Source: Anaerocolumna sp. (GTDB taxonomy: Bacteria; Bacillota; Clostridia; Lachnospirales; Lachnospiraceae). Taken from it: a stretch of DNA of 62,731 bases. Positions within the stretch are counted from its first letter, which is position 1; each line of letters starts with the position of its first letter. The translations under genes and the position numbers were made by a program. Location of the stretch: NCBI GenBank assembly GCA_029239975.1, contig JARBTX010000012.1:1-62731 (forward strand). Reading direction: 5' to 3'. The notes under the pieces were generated by a model, which was given only the letters and a program-made list of their open reading frames with translations, searched no databases and was not told where the DNA came from. Below are positions 19,756 to 27,620 of this stretch, piece by piece.

Positions 19756-19806
19756 TTGACAATTCTATATCAACTTGATATAATATTTCTATATCAAGTT
19801 GATATA
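19756..19806 (+). promoter_or_regulatory. Promoter with two palindromic operators for PadR autoregulation
   Basis: TTGACA (19756-19761) and TATAAT (19779-19784) are 17 bases apart. Two 17-base palindromes overlay it: TATATCAACTTGATATA (19766-19782), between and over the -10 box, and TATATCAAGTTGATATA (19790-19806), just after the start point. Centre spacing is 24 bases. A dimeric PadR-type repressor binding both would block the promoter. The pairing with the PadR gene immediately downstream is inference. Confidence 0.85.
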
Positions 19807-19823
19807 GAAGAGGGGAGTATTCA

Positions 19824-20390
19824 ATGGCTAAAAATAATACCACGAAGTTTATAATATTGGGACTACTTCACCATGAGAACTTAAGTGGATATGATATTAA
19901 AAAAAAGATTGATTACATGATAAGTAGTTTCTGGGATGTGGGTTATGGACAGATTTATCCTACACTGAAACAATTAGTTGACGAAGAATTAGCTTGTAAA
20001 AGTATAAGTGCTGATTCAAAGGGACCAGAAAAAAATATATATTCCATAACAGACAAAGGTAGAGTTGTTTTAAAAGAGTGGTTATCAATACCTGAAGAAA
20101 AGGAATATACAAAATATGAAATCTTATTAAAATTATTTTTTGGTAGTTTAACACCTGCAGAAAATAATATTGATAAAATTGAAATCTTTAAAGAACGTCA
20201 AGAAAAAAATCTGGAGCTAATTAAATTGTTTAAAACAAATTTAGAAAGTGTTTTGGATGAAACGGATGATCACATCTACTATTATCTTACTGTTTTATTT
20301 GGGGAGCGAATATACAGTGCTTATATAGACTGGGCTAATGCAGCAGCAAGTCTATTAGGAGAAAGGATGCAGCATGAGACAAAAGATTAG
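19824..20390 (+). CDS. PadR-family transcriptional regulator
   Basis: A 188-residue regulator with an N-terminal winged helix typical of PadR (FIILGLLHHENLSGYDIKKKID and the QIYPTLKQLVDEELA region, residues 9-60) and a C-terminal helical dimerisation domain of the Vir-like type. The start ATG follows AAGAGGGGAG. Two near-identical palindromes over its promoter suggest autorepression. The following polyferredoxin gene starts inside its 3' end (17-base overlap), so regulator and target are cotranscribed. The inducer is unknown. Confidence 0.88.
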   Translation: MAKNNTTKFIILGLLHHENLSGYDIKKKIDYMISSFWDVGYGQIYPTLKQLVDEELACKSISADSKGPEKNIYSITDKGRVVLKEWLSIPEEKEYTKYEILLKLFFGSLTPAENNIDKIEIFKERQEKNLELIKLFKTNLESVLDETDDHIYYYLTVLFGERIYSAYIDWANAAASLLGERMQHETKD

Positions 20391-21093
20391 AAGAATACCG
20401 ATTTATATATCATTATTACTATTTCCGATTACTCTTAACTTTTTTTCACCATATGTATCCATCGACGGAGCAATGAATGGGATTATATCTGGTAGTTTGT
20501 TACTATTTTTTCTTATGTTTATTACATCCATTTTCTTTGGTAGGGCTTGGTGTGGATGGATTTGTCCTATTGCTGGATTAAGTGAGATGTGTTCCTATAT
20601 TAATAATAAGAATGTTAATGTGAAGCGACTTAAAATAATTCGTTATTCCATGTTTACCATATGGGCTGGTGTATTGGTTGCAATGATAATTATCTCCGAT
20701 GGGATTAAAGGAATTGATCCGTTGTATTTAACAGAAACAGGAATTTCAGTGGATGCTCCAGTAAAATACATAACATATTATTTGGTATTATTATTATTTT
20801 TCGTAACAACGATACTTGTAGGTAAACGCGGAGCCTGTCAAAGTTTATGCTGGATGTCTCCTTTTATGGTAGCTGGTGTTACAGTTGGTAAACTATTGCA
20901 TATTCCACAACTACGTATAAAAGCGGATGTATCAAAATGTGTAAATTGTAATGCTTGTAATAAAAAATGTCCTATGAGTATTCCAGTAGGGACGGATATG
21001 AAGGAAGGTTTTATTAAGACATCAGATTGTATCTTATGTGGTGAATGTGTTGATACATGTCCTAAAAAGGCTTTAACCTATGGAATAAAGTAA
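20374..21093 (+). CDS. Membrane polyferredoxin, NapH/YccM-like 4Fe-4S protein
   Basis: A 239-residue membrane protein with about four or five helices and the hallmark FGRAWCGWICPIAGL (about residues 50-64). It has a second pair of cysteines (CQSLC near 150) and two C-terminal [4Fe-4S] motifs, CVNCNACNKKCP and CILCGECVDTCP. Proteins of this family pass electrons across or along the membrane to redox partners. It shares a promoter with the PadR regulator, which it overlaps by 17 bases. No obvious partner reductase is adjacent, so the electron donor and acceptor are unknown. Confidence 0.85.
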   Translation: MRQKIRRIPIYISLLLFPITLNFFSPYVSIDGAMNGIISGSLLLFFLMFITSIFFGRAWCGWICPIAGLSEMCSYINNKNVNVKRLKIIRYSMFTIWAGVLVAMIIISDGIKGIDPLYLTETGISVDAPVKYITYYLVLLLFFVTTILVGKRGACQSLCWMSPFMVAGVTVGKLLHIPQLRIKADVSKCVNCNACNKKCPMSIPVGTDMKEGFIKTSDCILCGECVDTCPKKALTYGIK

Positions 21094-21188
21094 TACAATA
21101 ATTTCTCCTATGATATATATTTAAAATTAAAATAATCAGAATATAATTAATATCTTTTGATATCAAGTAAGATTTAATTATATTCAAT

Positions 21189-21226
21189 AAGGCTAATAAC
21201 AACAGAAACTGTTATTAGCCTTATCT
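21189..21226 (+). terminator. Terminator after the PadR-polyferredoxin pair
   Basis: AAGGCTAATAACA (21189-21201) pairs perfectly with TGTTATTAGCCTT (21210-21222). The arm starts with A-rich and ends with T-rich flanks, so it could work on both strands. Confidence 0.8.
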
Positions 21227-21331
21227 GTGTATTTTGTAGTTGCTGAAACTAAAATCATGTGATATAAAGAAATTAGTTTTAAAGATTAATATGTTGGCCA
21301 AATATGCAATCATATACTTGAAAGGATAACT

Positions 21332-23038
21332 ATGAAAAACGTAAATTGGGAAATATCTGAAGAGACCGAGAGTTTACGCCAAGAAATCAGTGAATATGTT
21401 GAAAAAATTGTGGATGAGAAGATACCTTGTATTCCTTTTGCAGGGTACAGATATCACAGAGACACTGGAAGTAGAAAAGAGTTTGAAGAGTCCTATTTTC
21501 AGGTTAGAAAACAATTAACAGCAGTTGGTTTGTACTTACAATGGAAAATCAATGATAAAGTAGTAGAATATTTTAATGAACTATTATGGTCCATTTGCAA
21601 TGAATTCAGTTGGTGTTTAGCGGCTCATCTATCTTATGGAAATGATTATTTTAATGGTAAACCAGAAAAAAACATTGATTTATTTGCAGCTGAAACAGCA
21701 GAGACTTTAAGTGAATTAAGTATAATTCATGCGGATAAGATTGATTCCTATATACTTACTCATATACGTAATCAGGTTAAAAACAGGGTTCTTACCCCTT
21801 TTATAGAGCAAAATTGGGGCTATGAAACAAGCTTAAACAATTGGTGTGCAGTATGTTCTGGTTCCATTGGTATAGCAGCCTTATTGCTAGAAGACGGAGA
21901 ACGAAAAAAGATAATACTAGATAAGGTTGAGCGTGCACTCACATATTATTTGAAATGTTTTGGAGAAGATGGTGCTACAGAAGAGGGTATCGGTTACTGG
22001 GCGTATGGATTTGGCTACTATAATTACTACATTGCTATGAGAAAAGAATACGATCCAGATTATACGTTATCCCCTGATACTTTAAGAAAGATGAAAAGTA
22101 TAGCTGAATTTCCAGCAATTGCCCAAATAACTGAAACTAATTTTATTCCTTTCTCAGATGTATCTGCTGGTACTTTAATTCCAACCGGATTAATTTCATA
22201 TCTATATCAGGAATATGGCGTAACACCACCTGCAAGCACTAAGATTACTCCTTTTGATTTTGAGCACTGCTATCGGTTTGCACATATCAGTAGAAATTTA
22301 TGGTGGACGAGTAAAGATATTTTTCAGCAGCAATTAATAAGTACAACAAACTATTTTCCACATACACAGTGGTTAGTCCAAAAAAATCATAAAGTATTCT
22401 TTGCAATGAAAGGTGGTCACAATAAAGAAGAACATAATCATAACGATGTTGGTAATTTCGTTTTAGCATTAAATGGTGAATTATTTTTAACCGATTTAGG
22501 AGCAGGACCTTACACAGCAGAGTATTTTGGTGAAAAACGTTATCAATATCCGCATACTAGATCTTATTGGCATAATGTTCCTTACATTGATAACGGAGAA
22601 CAGATTGATACTGCGACACCATGTCATATAGAAGAGATTATCACAGAAAATAATAAAGCTGGTATGTATATGGAATTATCTGCACTATATCAGAATCCGA
22701 AACTTTTATCCTTACATAGAAAAATCTTCAATAATTTAGGTAATAGCACTGTAACTTTAACAGACCAATTTAAAGCAACGAAAGAAATCGAATTTGAAGA
22801 AGGGTTTATTAGTGCAGTGAAACCTATCATTAAGGATAATGGGATTGTAGAATGGATTGGAAATAATGGTGCATTGCAATTAACTTATGATTCGAATATG
22901 CTTAAAATTGTAGTAGAAGAGAATGAAATCCCAGATCACTCAAGCTCAATGCATTTATACTATAGAGTAGGACTGAAGATTAAAAATAAATCGTATAGCA
23001 ATATAATCAAGATGACATTTTCATATAATCTAACATAA
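21332..23038 (+). CDS. Heparinase II/III-like polysaccharide-degrading protein
   Basis: A 568-residue protein with an alpha-helical N-terminal toroid and a C-terminal beta-sheet domain. The heparinase II/III signature is at about residues 363-385 (GGHNKEEHNHNDVGNFVLALNG), and HTRSYWHNVPYIDNG follows at about 405. The family contains lyases and some hydrolases acting on uronate-containing polysaccharides. There is no signal peptide, so it likely acts on imported oligosaccharides. The start ATG 21332 follows GAAAGGATAACT. It is monocistronic and bounded by terminators. Confidence 0.8.
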   Translation: MKNVNWEISEETESLRQEISEYVEKIVDEKIPCIPFAGYRYHRDTGSRKEFEESYFQVRKQLTAVGLYLQWKINDKVVEYFNELLWSICNEFSWCLAAHLSYGNDYFNGKPEKNIDLFAAETAETLSELSIIHADKIDSYILTHIRNQVKNRVLTPFIEQNWGYETSLNNWCAVCSGSIGIAALLLEDGERKKIILDKVERALTYYLKCFGEDGATEEGIGYWAYGFGYYNYYIAMRKEYDPDYTLSPDTLRKMKSIAEFPAIAQITETNFIPFSDVSAGTLIPTGLISYLYQEYGVTPPASTKITPFDFEHCYRFAHISRNLWWTSKDIFQQQLISTTNYFPHTQWLVQKNHKVFFAMKGGHNKEEHNHNDVGNFVLALNGELFLTDLGAGPYTAEYFGEKRYQYPHTRSYWHNVPYIDNGEQIDTATPCHIEEIITENNKAGMYMELSALYQNPKLLSLHRKIFNNLGNSTVTLTDQFKATKEIEFEEGFISAVKPIIKDNGIVEWIGNNGALQLTYDSNMLKIVVEENEIPDHSSSMHLYYRVGLKIKNKSYSNIIKMTFSYNLT

Positions 23039-23040
23039 AT

Positions 23041-23103
23041 AAAATAACAATCTATATAAACAGTTCCTAATGGATGTGTTTAAATATAGATTGTTATTTT
23101 TTT
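23041..23103 (+). terminator. Terminator after the heparinase-like gene
   Basis: AATAACAATCTATAT (23043-23057) pairs with ATATAGATTGTTATT (23084-23098), followed by a T-run. The remaining stretch to 23454 (about 350 bases) is AT-rich. I see no RNA gene or clear promoter in it. Confidence 0.85.
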
Positions 23104-23454
23104 ATAGTAAATATGAATTAAATTAGATTTCTTCAATTTTTTTTCAACCTCCATAGTTCTAATTGAATCATTTTTGGTAGTGCATAAGTTAATGAGATAA
23201 CAATTAACACTTTTCAGAGTAAAGATATACTGCCTTTCGAAAAGTCCTTCTTCAAAGTCATTCTTCTTTCTGTAAATTATATATTTAAATTTATTAGTGA
23301 ATTTATTTAAATAGTTATGTTATATTTTTGTGTTTTACATAAACCAAAATTTACTGTATCACAATAGACTTTTTAAGCAAGTATGTATTTCCAAAAATGA
23401 GAGATAATAAGGAAAGATTAAGGATTTGGAAACAAAATATTGGAGGTAACAACT

Positions 23455-24891
23455 TTGAAAAAACATGAAAAAGGTTTATCTGCATGGCAGCTCACTATGC
23501 TAGCGTTAGGTACAGTAATTGGTGGCTCATTCTTTTTAGGATCATCGGTTGCAATAAATTCAGCAGGACCATCTATTATAATAGCTTATATTTTATCAGG
23601 TATATTGGTATATTTTATTTTGTTCGCATTATCTGAAATGACAGTTCATAATCCTGATTCTGGTTCTTTTCGAACTTTTGCAACAGAGGCTTATGGAGAA
23701 GGCACTGGATTTGTAGTAGGATGGGTATATTGGACAGGTATGGTACTCGCAATGTCGAGTGAAGCTACAGCAGTATCTATCTTAGTTAGAGAATGGTTTC
23801 CTAATATATCAATTTCTTGGTTAGGGTTTTTTATTATAATTGGAGTCACCTTATTGAATCTTTTAGGTGCAAGTATGTTAAGTAAATTAGAAAGTGGATT
23901 AGCCGCCGTTAAAGTATTAACTATTGCCTCTTTTATTATTTTAGCATTGTTGTTAATTATCGGTTTTTTACCAGGTACTCCACGAGTTGGTATTGGTGCA
24001 TTACAAAATGAACAGCTATTTCCTAGAGGTATTACTGGTTTGGCAGGAAGTATGTTAATCGTTATGTTTGCATATGCTGGCTTTGAAGTAATTGGTTTAG
24101 CAGCTTCCGAAGCAGAAAATCCTAGAGAAACAATTCCCAAAGCAATTAAGTATACAGTTTTATGTCTTTTAGGTTTTTATATTATTTCAGTAGCCCTCCT
24201 ATTACCGCTGATACCAACTAATTCTCTTACTAGTGATACAAGTCCTATGGTAGCTGCTTTAAATAATTGGGGTATTACCTGGGCAGGTAATGTGATAAAT
24301 ATCGTTTTAATAACTGCAATCTTATCTACTATGTTAGCCGCTATGTTTGGGTTAGGAAGAATGATGCGTTCTTTAGCAGATGAAGGGCATGCACCAAGTT
24401 GGGTTAAAGATAAAACAGATGTACCATACCGTGGTATATTATTTTCTGGATTTGGTATGCTTTTAGGACTTGGATTTGGATTATTATTACCTAAAGTTTA
24501 TCTGTTCTTAATAAGTTCAGGTGGATTTGCGTTATTATTTACGTATGTAATCATCATGGCTACTCATATACGCTATCGAAAGAAACATGGATGCCCAGAG
24601 GCAGATGACAAATGTCGATTAGGTGGTTATCCATATTCGTCTCTATTCGTATTAATTTGCCTAATTGTAGCAATCGTTAGTATGCCTTTTGTACCTGGGC
24701 AGGAATCAGGCTTAATAGCAGGTATTATCATGGTTGCTTTCTATACTATAAGTTACGTTATAATGAAATATAGTAGAAAAATACATGCAAATAATATGAT
24801 AAGATACCGCACACAAGTATCAACGGAATTTTCAAAAGAATTAACAAAAGATAAGAATGACAAAAAGAATGTTGATAACAACAATGAATGA
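23455..24891 (+). CDS. APC-superfamily amino-acid permease
   Basis: A 478-residue transporter with about 12 membrane helices. The N-terminal LGTVIGGSFFLGSSVAINSAGPS (about residues 15-37) is the substrate-binding unwound helix of amino acid-polyamine-organocation permeases. The FAYAGFEVIGLAASEAENPRE segment (about 203-223) is also typical. I choose TTG 23455, eight bases after GGAGG, over TTG 23440, which lies upstream of the ribosome binding site. The amino-acid specificity is not visible. No partner enzyme is adjacent. Confidence 0.88.
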   Translation: MKKHEKGLSAWQLTMLALGTVIGGSFFLGSSVAINSAGPSIIIAYILSGILVYFILFALSEMTVHNPDSGSFRTFATEAYGEGTGFVVGWVYWTGMVLAMSSEATAVSILVREWFPNISISWLGFFIIIGVTLLNLLGASMLSKLESGLAAVKVLTIASFIILALLLIIGFLPGTPRVGIGALQNEQLFPRGITGLAGSMLIVMFAYAGFEVIGLAASEAENPRETIPKAIKYTVLCLLGFYIISVALLLPLIPTNSLTSDTSPMVAALNNWGITWAGNVINIVLITAILSTMLAAMFGLGRMMRSLADEGHAPSWVKDKTDVPYRGILFSGFGMLLGLGFGLLLPKVYLFLISSGGFALLFTYVIIMATHIRYRKKHGCPEADDKCRLGGYPYSSLFVLICLIVAIVSMPFVPGQESGLIAGIIMVAFYTISYVIMKYSRKIHANNMIRYRTQVSTEFSKELTKDKNDKKNVDNNNE

Positions 24892-25155
24892 TAAACGTAA
24901 GAAGTTATAAGATGAATGATTAAAGAATAAAGATTATAAGTAATAAATAGGTAGAATAACATTTGATTAGAATAGGTAAAAATTGTTATATTTTACTAAT
25001 GTAGATTCATGAATTCCTGATATAATTGATATTTTATATAATTAAAAATATAAATAATTCTAAAATAGCTTAAAGTAATAAAGTTTTGCATAAAAAAATA
25101 ATATTTATCATTAGAAATATGTAATAAATTTACAAGTGCATCATATAATATAATA

Positions 25156-25184
25156 AGGGTTGTTACTGGTAATGCAGGCAAGAC
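25156..25184 (+). promoter_or_regulatory. RAT ribonucleic antiterminator (BglG/GlcT/LicT type)
   Basis: The stretch around GGTTGTTACTG (25158-25168) and GCAGGCAAGACC (25174-25185) matches the RAT pattern of PTS operons, in which an RNA-binding antiterminator stabilises a hairpin that overlaps the terminator arm. It lies just upstream of a sugar PTS operon. No antiterminator gene of the BglG family is in the window. The preceding part of the gap (24892-25150) is AT-rich with nothing else that I can name. Confidence 0.85.
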
Positions 25185-25229
25185 CAAATTTTATGGATAA
25201 TATCTTTTTCATAAAGTTTGGTCTTTTTT
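25181..25229 (+). terminator. Terminator controlled by the RAT
   Basis: AGACCAAATTTTATG (25181-25195) pairs with CATAAAGTTTGGTCT (25210-25224), then TTTTT. Its 5' arm shares AGACC with the RAT 3' end, so the two structures exclude each other. Confidence 0.9.
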
Positions 25230-25242
25230 AGTGGAGGGGAAT

Positions 25243-25746
25243 ATGTTTAGCAGATTTGGAGATATGTTACGGAGTAAAGACAGGAATAAAGTTACCATGT
25301 ATTCGCCAATGGAAGGCGAGTTGTGTTCTATAAATGATGTGAGTGATCCTACCTTTAGTAAAAAAATTTTAGGTGAAGGAATTGCTATAATTCCACATGT
25401 GGGTAGGGTAATATCGCCAGTTGATGGAGTAATCTATACAATTTTTGAAACAAATCATGCACTTACCATACTTTCAGATACAGGTTGCGAAATTTTAATA
25501 CATATTGGAATTGATACAGTTGAGTTAAAAGGTAAATTTTTTAATGCTTTTGTAAAAACAGATGATAAAGTTAAAAAAGGAGATTTGTTATTAGAATTTG
25601 ACGTAGAACGGATAAGAGAATCAGGCTACGAAGTGATTTCTCCTATCGTCATATGTAATACAAATGATTATGATCATATTCAAATGAATAACAGTAATTA
25701 CATAAAGGAAAATGAGATACTTATGACAATGAAAATGAAAAAATAG
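25243..25746 (+). CDS. PTS glucose-family EIIA component
   Basis: A 167-residue EIIA of the glucose (Crr-like) type. It has the PMEGELCSINDVSDPTFSKKILGEGIAI region and the phosphorylated His in CEILIHIGIDTVEL (about residue 86). It transfers phosphate from HPr to the EIIB domain of the partner. I choose ATG 25243, just after GGAGGGG, over GTG 25231. It precedes its EIICB gene by about 80 bases, and both lie behind a RAT/terminator. Sharing of this EIIA with other permeases is possible. Confidence 0.88.
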   Translation: MFSRFGDMLRSKDRNKVTMYSPMEGELCSINDVSDPTFSKKILGEGIAIIPHVGRVISPVDGVIYTIFETNHALTILSDTGCEILIHIGIDTVELKGKFFNAFVKTDDKVKKGDLLLEFDVERIRESGYEVISPIVICNTNDYDHIQMNNSNYIKENEILMTMKMKK

Positions 25747-25827
25747 GAGGTGTTAGAGTAATTAGTTCCATGCCAAAAGGTTTCAGATTTTATTATGTAA
25801 GATAATTTAAAAAGGGAGGATTTTATT

Positions 25828-27255
25828 ATGCGTAAGTATCTACAAAGATTAGGAAAATCGTTAATGCTTCCTGTTGCAACACTACCTGTTGCTGGTATTA
25901 TGATGGGTATTGGATATTGGATTGATTCCGATGGTTGGGGAGCAAATAATATTTTAGCTGCATTTTTAATTACAGCTGGTGGAGCTTTAATTAATAATAT
26001 GGGTATCTTATTTGCAATTGGTGTTGCAGTTGGAATGTCAGATGATAATGATGGAACTAGTGGTCTTGCAGGTTTAGTATCTTGGTTAATGATTACCACA
26101 CTTTTATCTAGTGAAGCAGTTGCCATGTATACTGGAAAAGCAGCTGATCCAGCATTTGATCATATTAAAAATCAATTTATTGGAATTTTAGCCGGTTTAA
26201 CAGGAGCAACCTGCTATAATAAATTTAAGAAAACGAAATTGCCAGATGCACTTGCTTTCTTTAGTGGAAAACGTTGTGTAGCAATGGTTACTGCAGCTAT
26301 ATCTCTTGTTTTTACAGTTATTCTATATTTTGTATGGCCAGTTATTTATAATGCATTAATTGCATTTGGTAAAGCAATTATTGACACAGAAGCTGTTGGT
26401 GCTGGAATTTATGCATTCTTTAATCGTTTATTAATTCCAACCGGTTTACATCATGCTTTAAACTCAGTATTCTGGTTTGATATAGCAGGGATTGACGATA
26501 TTGGTAACTTCTGGAGTGGAAAAGGAACACTTGGTGAAACTGGAATGTATATGTCAGGCTTCTTCCCTGTTATGATGTTTGGATTACCAGCAGGTGCATT
26601 AGCTATGTATCATACAGCAAAAACAAATAAAAAGAAATTTGCGGCAGGTTTATTAGCATCTGCAGCTTTATGTTCATTCTTTACAGGTGTTACAGAGCCT
26701 TTGGAATTCTCCTTTATGTTTTTATCCCCAGTTTTATATTTAGTTCATGCATTATTAACAGGTATATCAGCGTTTGTGGTTGCATTATTACCAGTACGAG
26801 CAGGATTCAACTTTAGTGCTGGTTTGGTTGACTTAATTTTAAGTTTTAAAGCGCCACTTGCACAAAATCCAATATTATTAGTACCAATAGGTTTAGGTTT
26901 TGCTGTAATTTATTACATAGTATTCCGTATTGTTATCGTTAAGCTAAATTTAAAAACTCCAGGACGTGAAGACGATGAAGAGGAAGAATTAAAAGTTACT
27001 TTAGCAAATGATGATTACACATCAATAGCATCTATTATACTTGAAGGATTAGGTGGTAAAGATAATGTAACCACAGTTGATAACTGTATTACAAGGCTTC
27101 GTCTTGAGATTAAAGATTATACTCTTGTTAATGAAAAGAAGATTAAATCTGCAGGCGTAGCTGGGGTTATGAGACCAAGTAAAACTAGTGTTCAAGTAAT
27201 TATAGGTCCAAAAGTACAATTTGTAGCAGATGAATTAAAAAAATTATGGAAATGA
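25828..27255 (+). CDS. PTS EIICB permease, glucose/N-acetylglucosamine family
   Basis: The 475-residue protein has an N-terminal EIIC membrane domain of about 370 residues (start LGKSLMLPVATLPVAGIMMG; conserved IPTGLHHALNSVFWFD and GVTEPLEFSFMF) and a C-terminal EIIB domain with the phosphorylated Cys in NCITRLRLEI (about residue 431). The GLHHALN and AMYHTAK motifs resemble NagE/NagP-like N-acetylglucosamine permeases as much as PtsG. The substrate is therefore glucose, GlcNAc or a related sugar. The start ATG follows AAAGGGAGG. It lacks a fused EIIA, which is provided by the preceding gene. Confidence 0.86.
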   Translation: MRKYLQRLGKSLMLPVATLPVAGIMMGIGYWIDSDGWGANNILAAFLITAGGALINNMGILFAIGVAVGMSDDNDGTSGLAGLVSWLMITTLLSSEAVAMYTGKAADPAFDHIKNQFIGILAGLTGATCYNKFKKTKLPDALAFFSGKRCVAMVTAAISLVFTVILYFVWPVIYNALIAFGKAIIDTEAVGAGIYAFFNRLLIPTGLHHALNSVFWFDIAGIDDIGNFWSGKGTLGETGMYMSGFFPVMMFGLPAGALAMYHTAKTNKKKFAAGLLASAALCSFFTGVTEPLEFSFMFLSPVLYLVHALLTGISAFVVALLPVRAGFNFSAGLVDLILSFKAPLAQNPILLVPIGLGFAVIYYIVFRIVIVKLNLKTPGREDDEEEELKVTLANDDYTSIASIILEGLGGKDNVTTVDNCITRLRLEIKDYTLVNEKKIKSAGVAGVMRPSKTSVQVIIGPKVQFVADELKKLWK

Positions 27256-27319
27256 TATAAAACTATAAGTTACTCTAATACAAGGAATATTAAAAAATAG
27301 ATAGTCGCAATAATTTTTC

Positions 27320-27348
27320 TTGACGAATCACTTTTCATGGAATAAAAT
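27320..27348 (+). promoter_or_regulatory. Promoter for the ABC-F leader region
   Basis: TTGACG (27320-27325) and TAAAAT (27343-27348) have exact 17-base spacing. Transcription would start near 27355, just ahead of a small reading frame and about 200 bases before a terminator. Confidence 0.7.
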
Positions 27349-27383
27349 AGGAATAGCAAATTATTATTGAAAGGTATATTACG

Positions 27384-27512
27384 ATGAACAAAACACTTAA
27401 ATGGGTTAAATTTGAATCTATTATGACATCACTTTTTCTAGTTAACGGGATAAGTCTGTCCAAATTTAATAGATTCAATAACAACCATATAAGTATTTTG
27501 GAGAATTCATAA
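27384..27512 (+). CDS. Possible 42-residue leader peptide upstream of the ABC-F gene
   Basis: A short frame with an ATG at 27384 preceded by AAAGG (about 27370-27374), ending with TAA at 27510-27512. It lies between a good promoter and a strong terminator, immediately before an ABC-F gene. This is the layout of ribosome-mediated attenuators that control several antibiotic-resistance ABC-F genes. An inverted repeat, TTGAATCTATTA (27412-27423) with TAATAGATTCAA (27467-27478), lies inside it, so ribosome stalling could change folding. I recognise no stalling motif; it may be a chance frame. Confidence 0.35.
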   Translation: MNKTLKWVKFESIMTSLFLVNGISLSKFNRFNNNHISILENS

Positions 27513-27550
27513 TAATAGATCGGTAGGAAGAATAATATATTTATTTATGA

Positions 27551-27584
27551 AAATCCCAAGGCTTATTGGCTTTGGGATTTTTTT
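27551..27584 (+). terminator. Terminator just upstream of the ABC-F gene
   Basis: AAATCCCAA (27551-27559) pairs with TTGGGATTT (27572-27580), followed by TTTT. It ends 37 bases before the ABC-F start codon, so it must be read through or bypassed if transcription begins at 27355. Confidence 0.85.
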
Positions 27585-27620
27585 GCGTTCAAATTTATAA
27601 AAGAAAGTGAAGGAAAAATT

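Noticed and set aside
23691-24140. A 149-codon minus-strand frame inside the amino-acid permease gene
   Set aside because: It is antisense to a well-conserved transporter, without a ribosome binding site or family.
25698-26126. A 142-codon minus-strand frame across the PTS EIIA-EIICB genes
   Set aside because: It is antisense to conserved PTS genes and covers the known ribosome binding site of EIICB.
27384-27512. A confident protein gene at the ABC-F leader frame
   Set aside because: The frame is short and unconserved to my eye. I kept it only as a low-confidence leader peptide.
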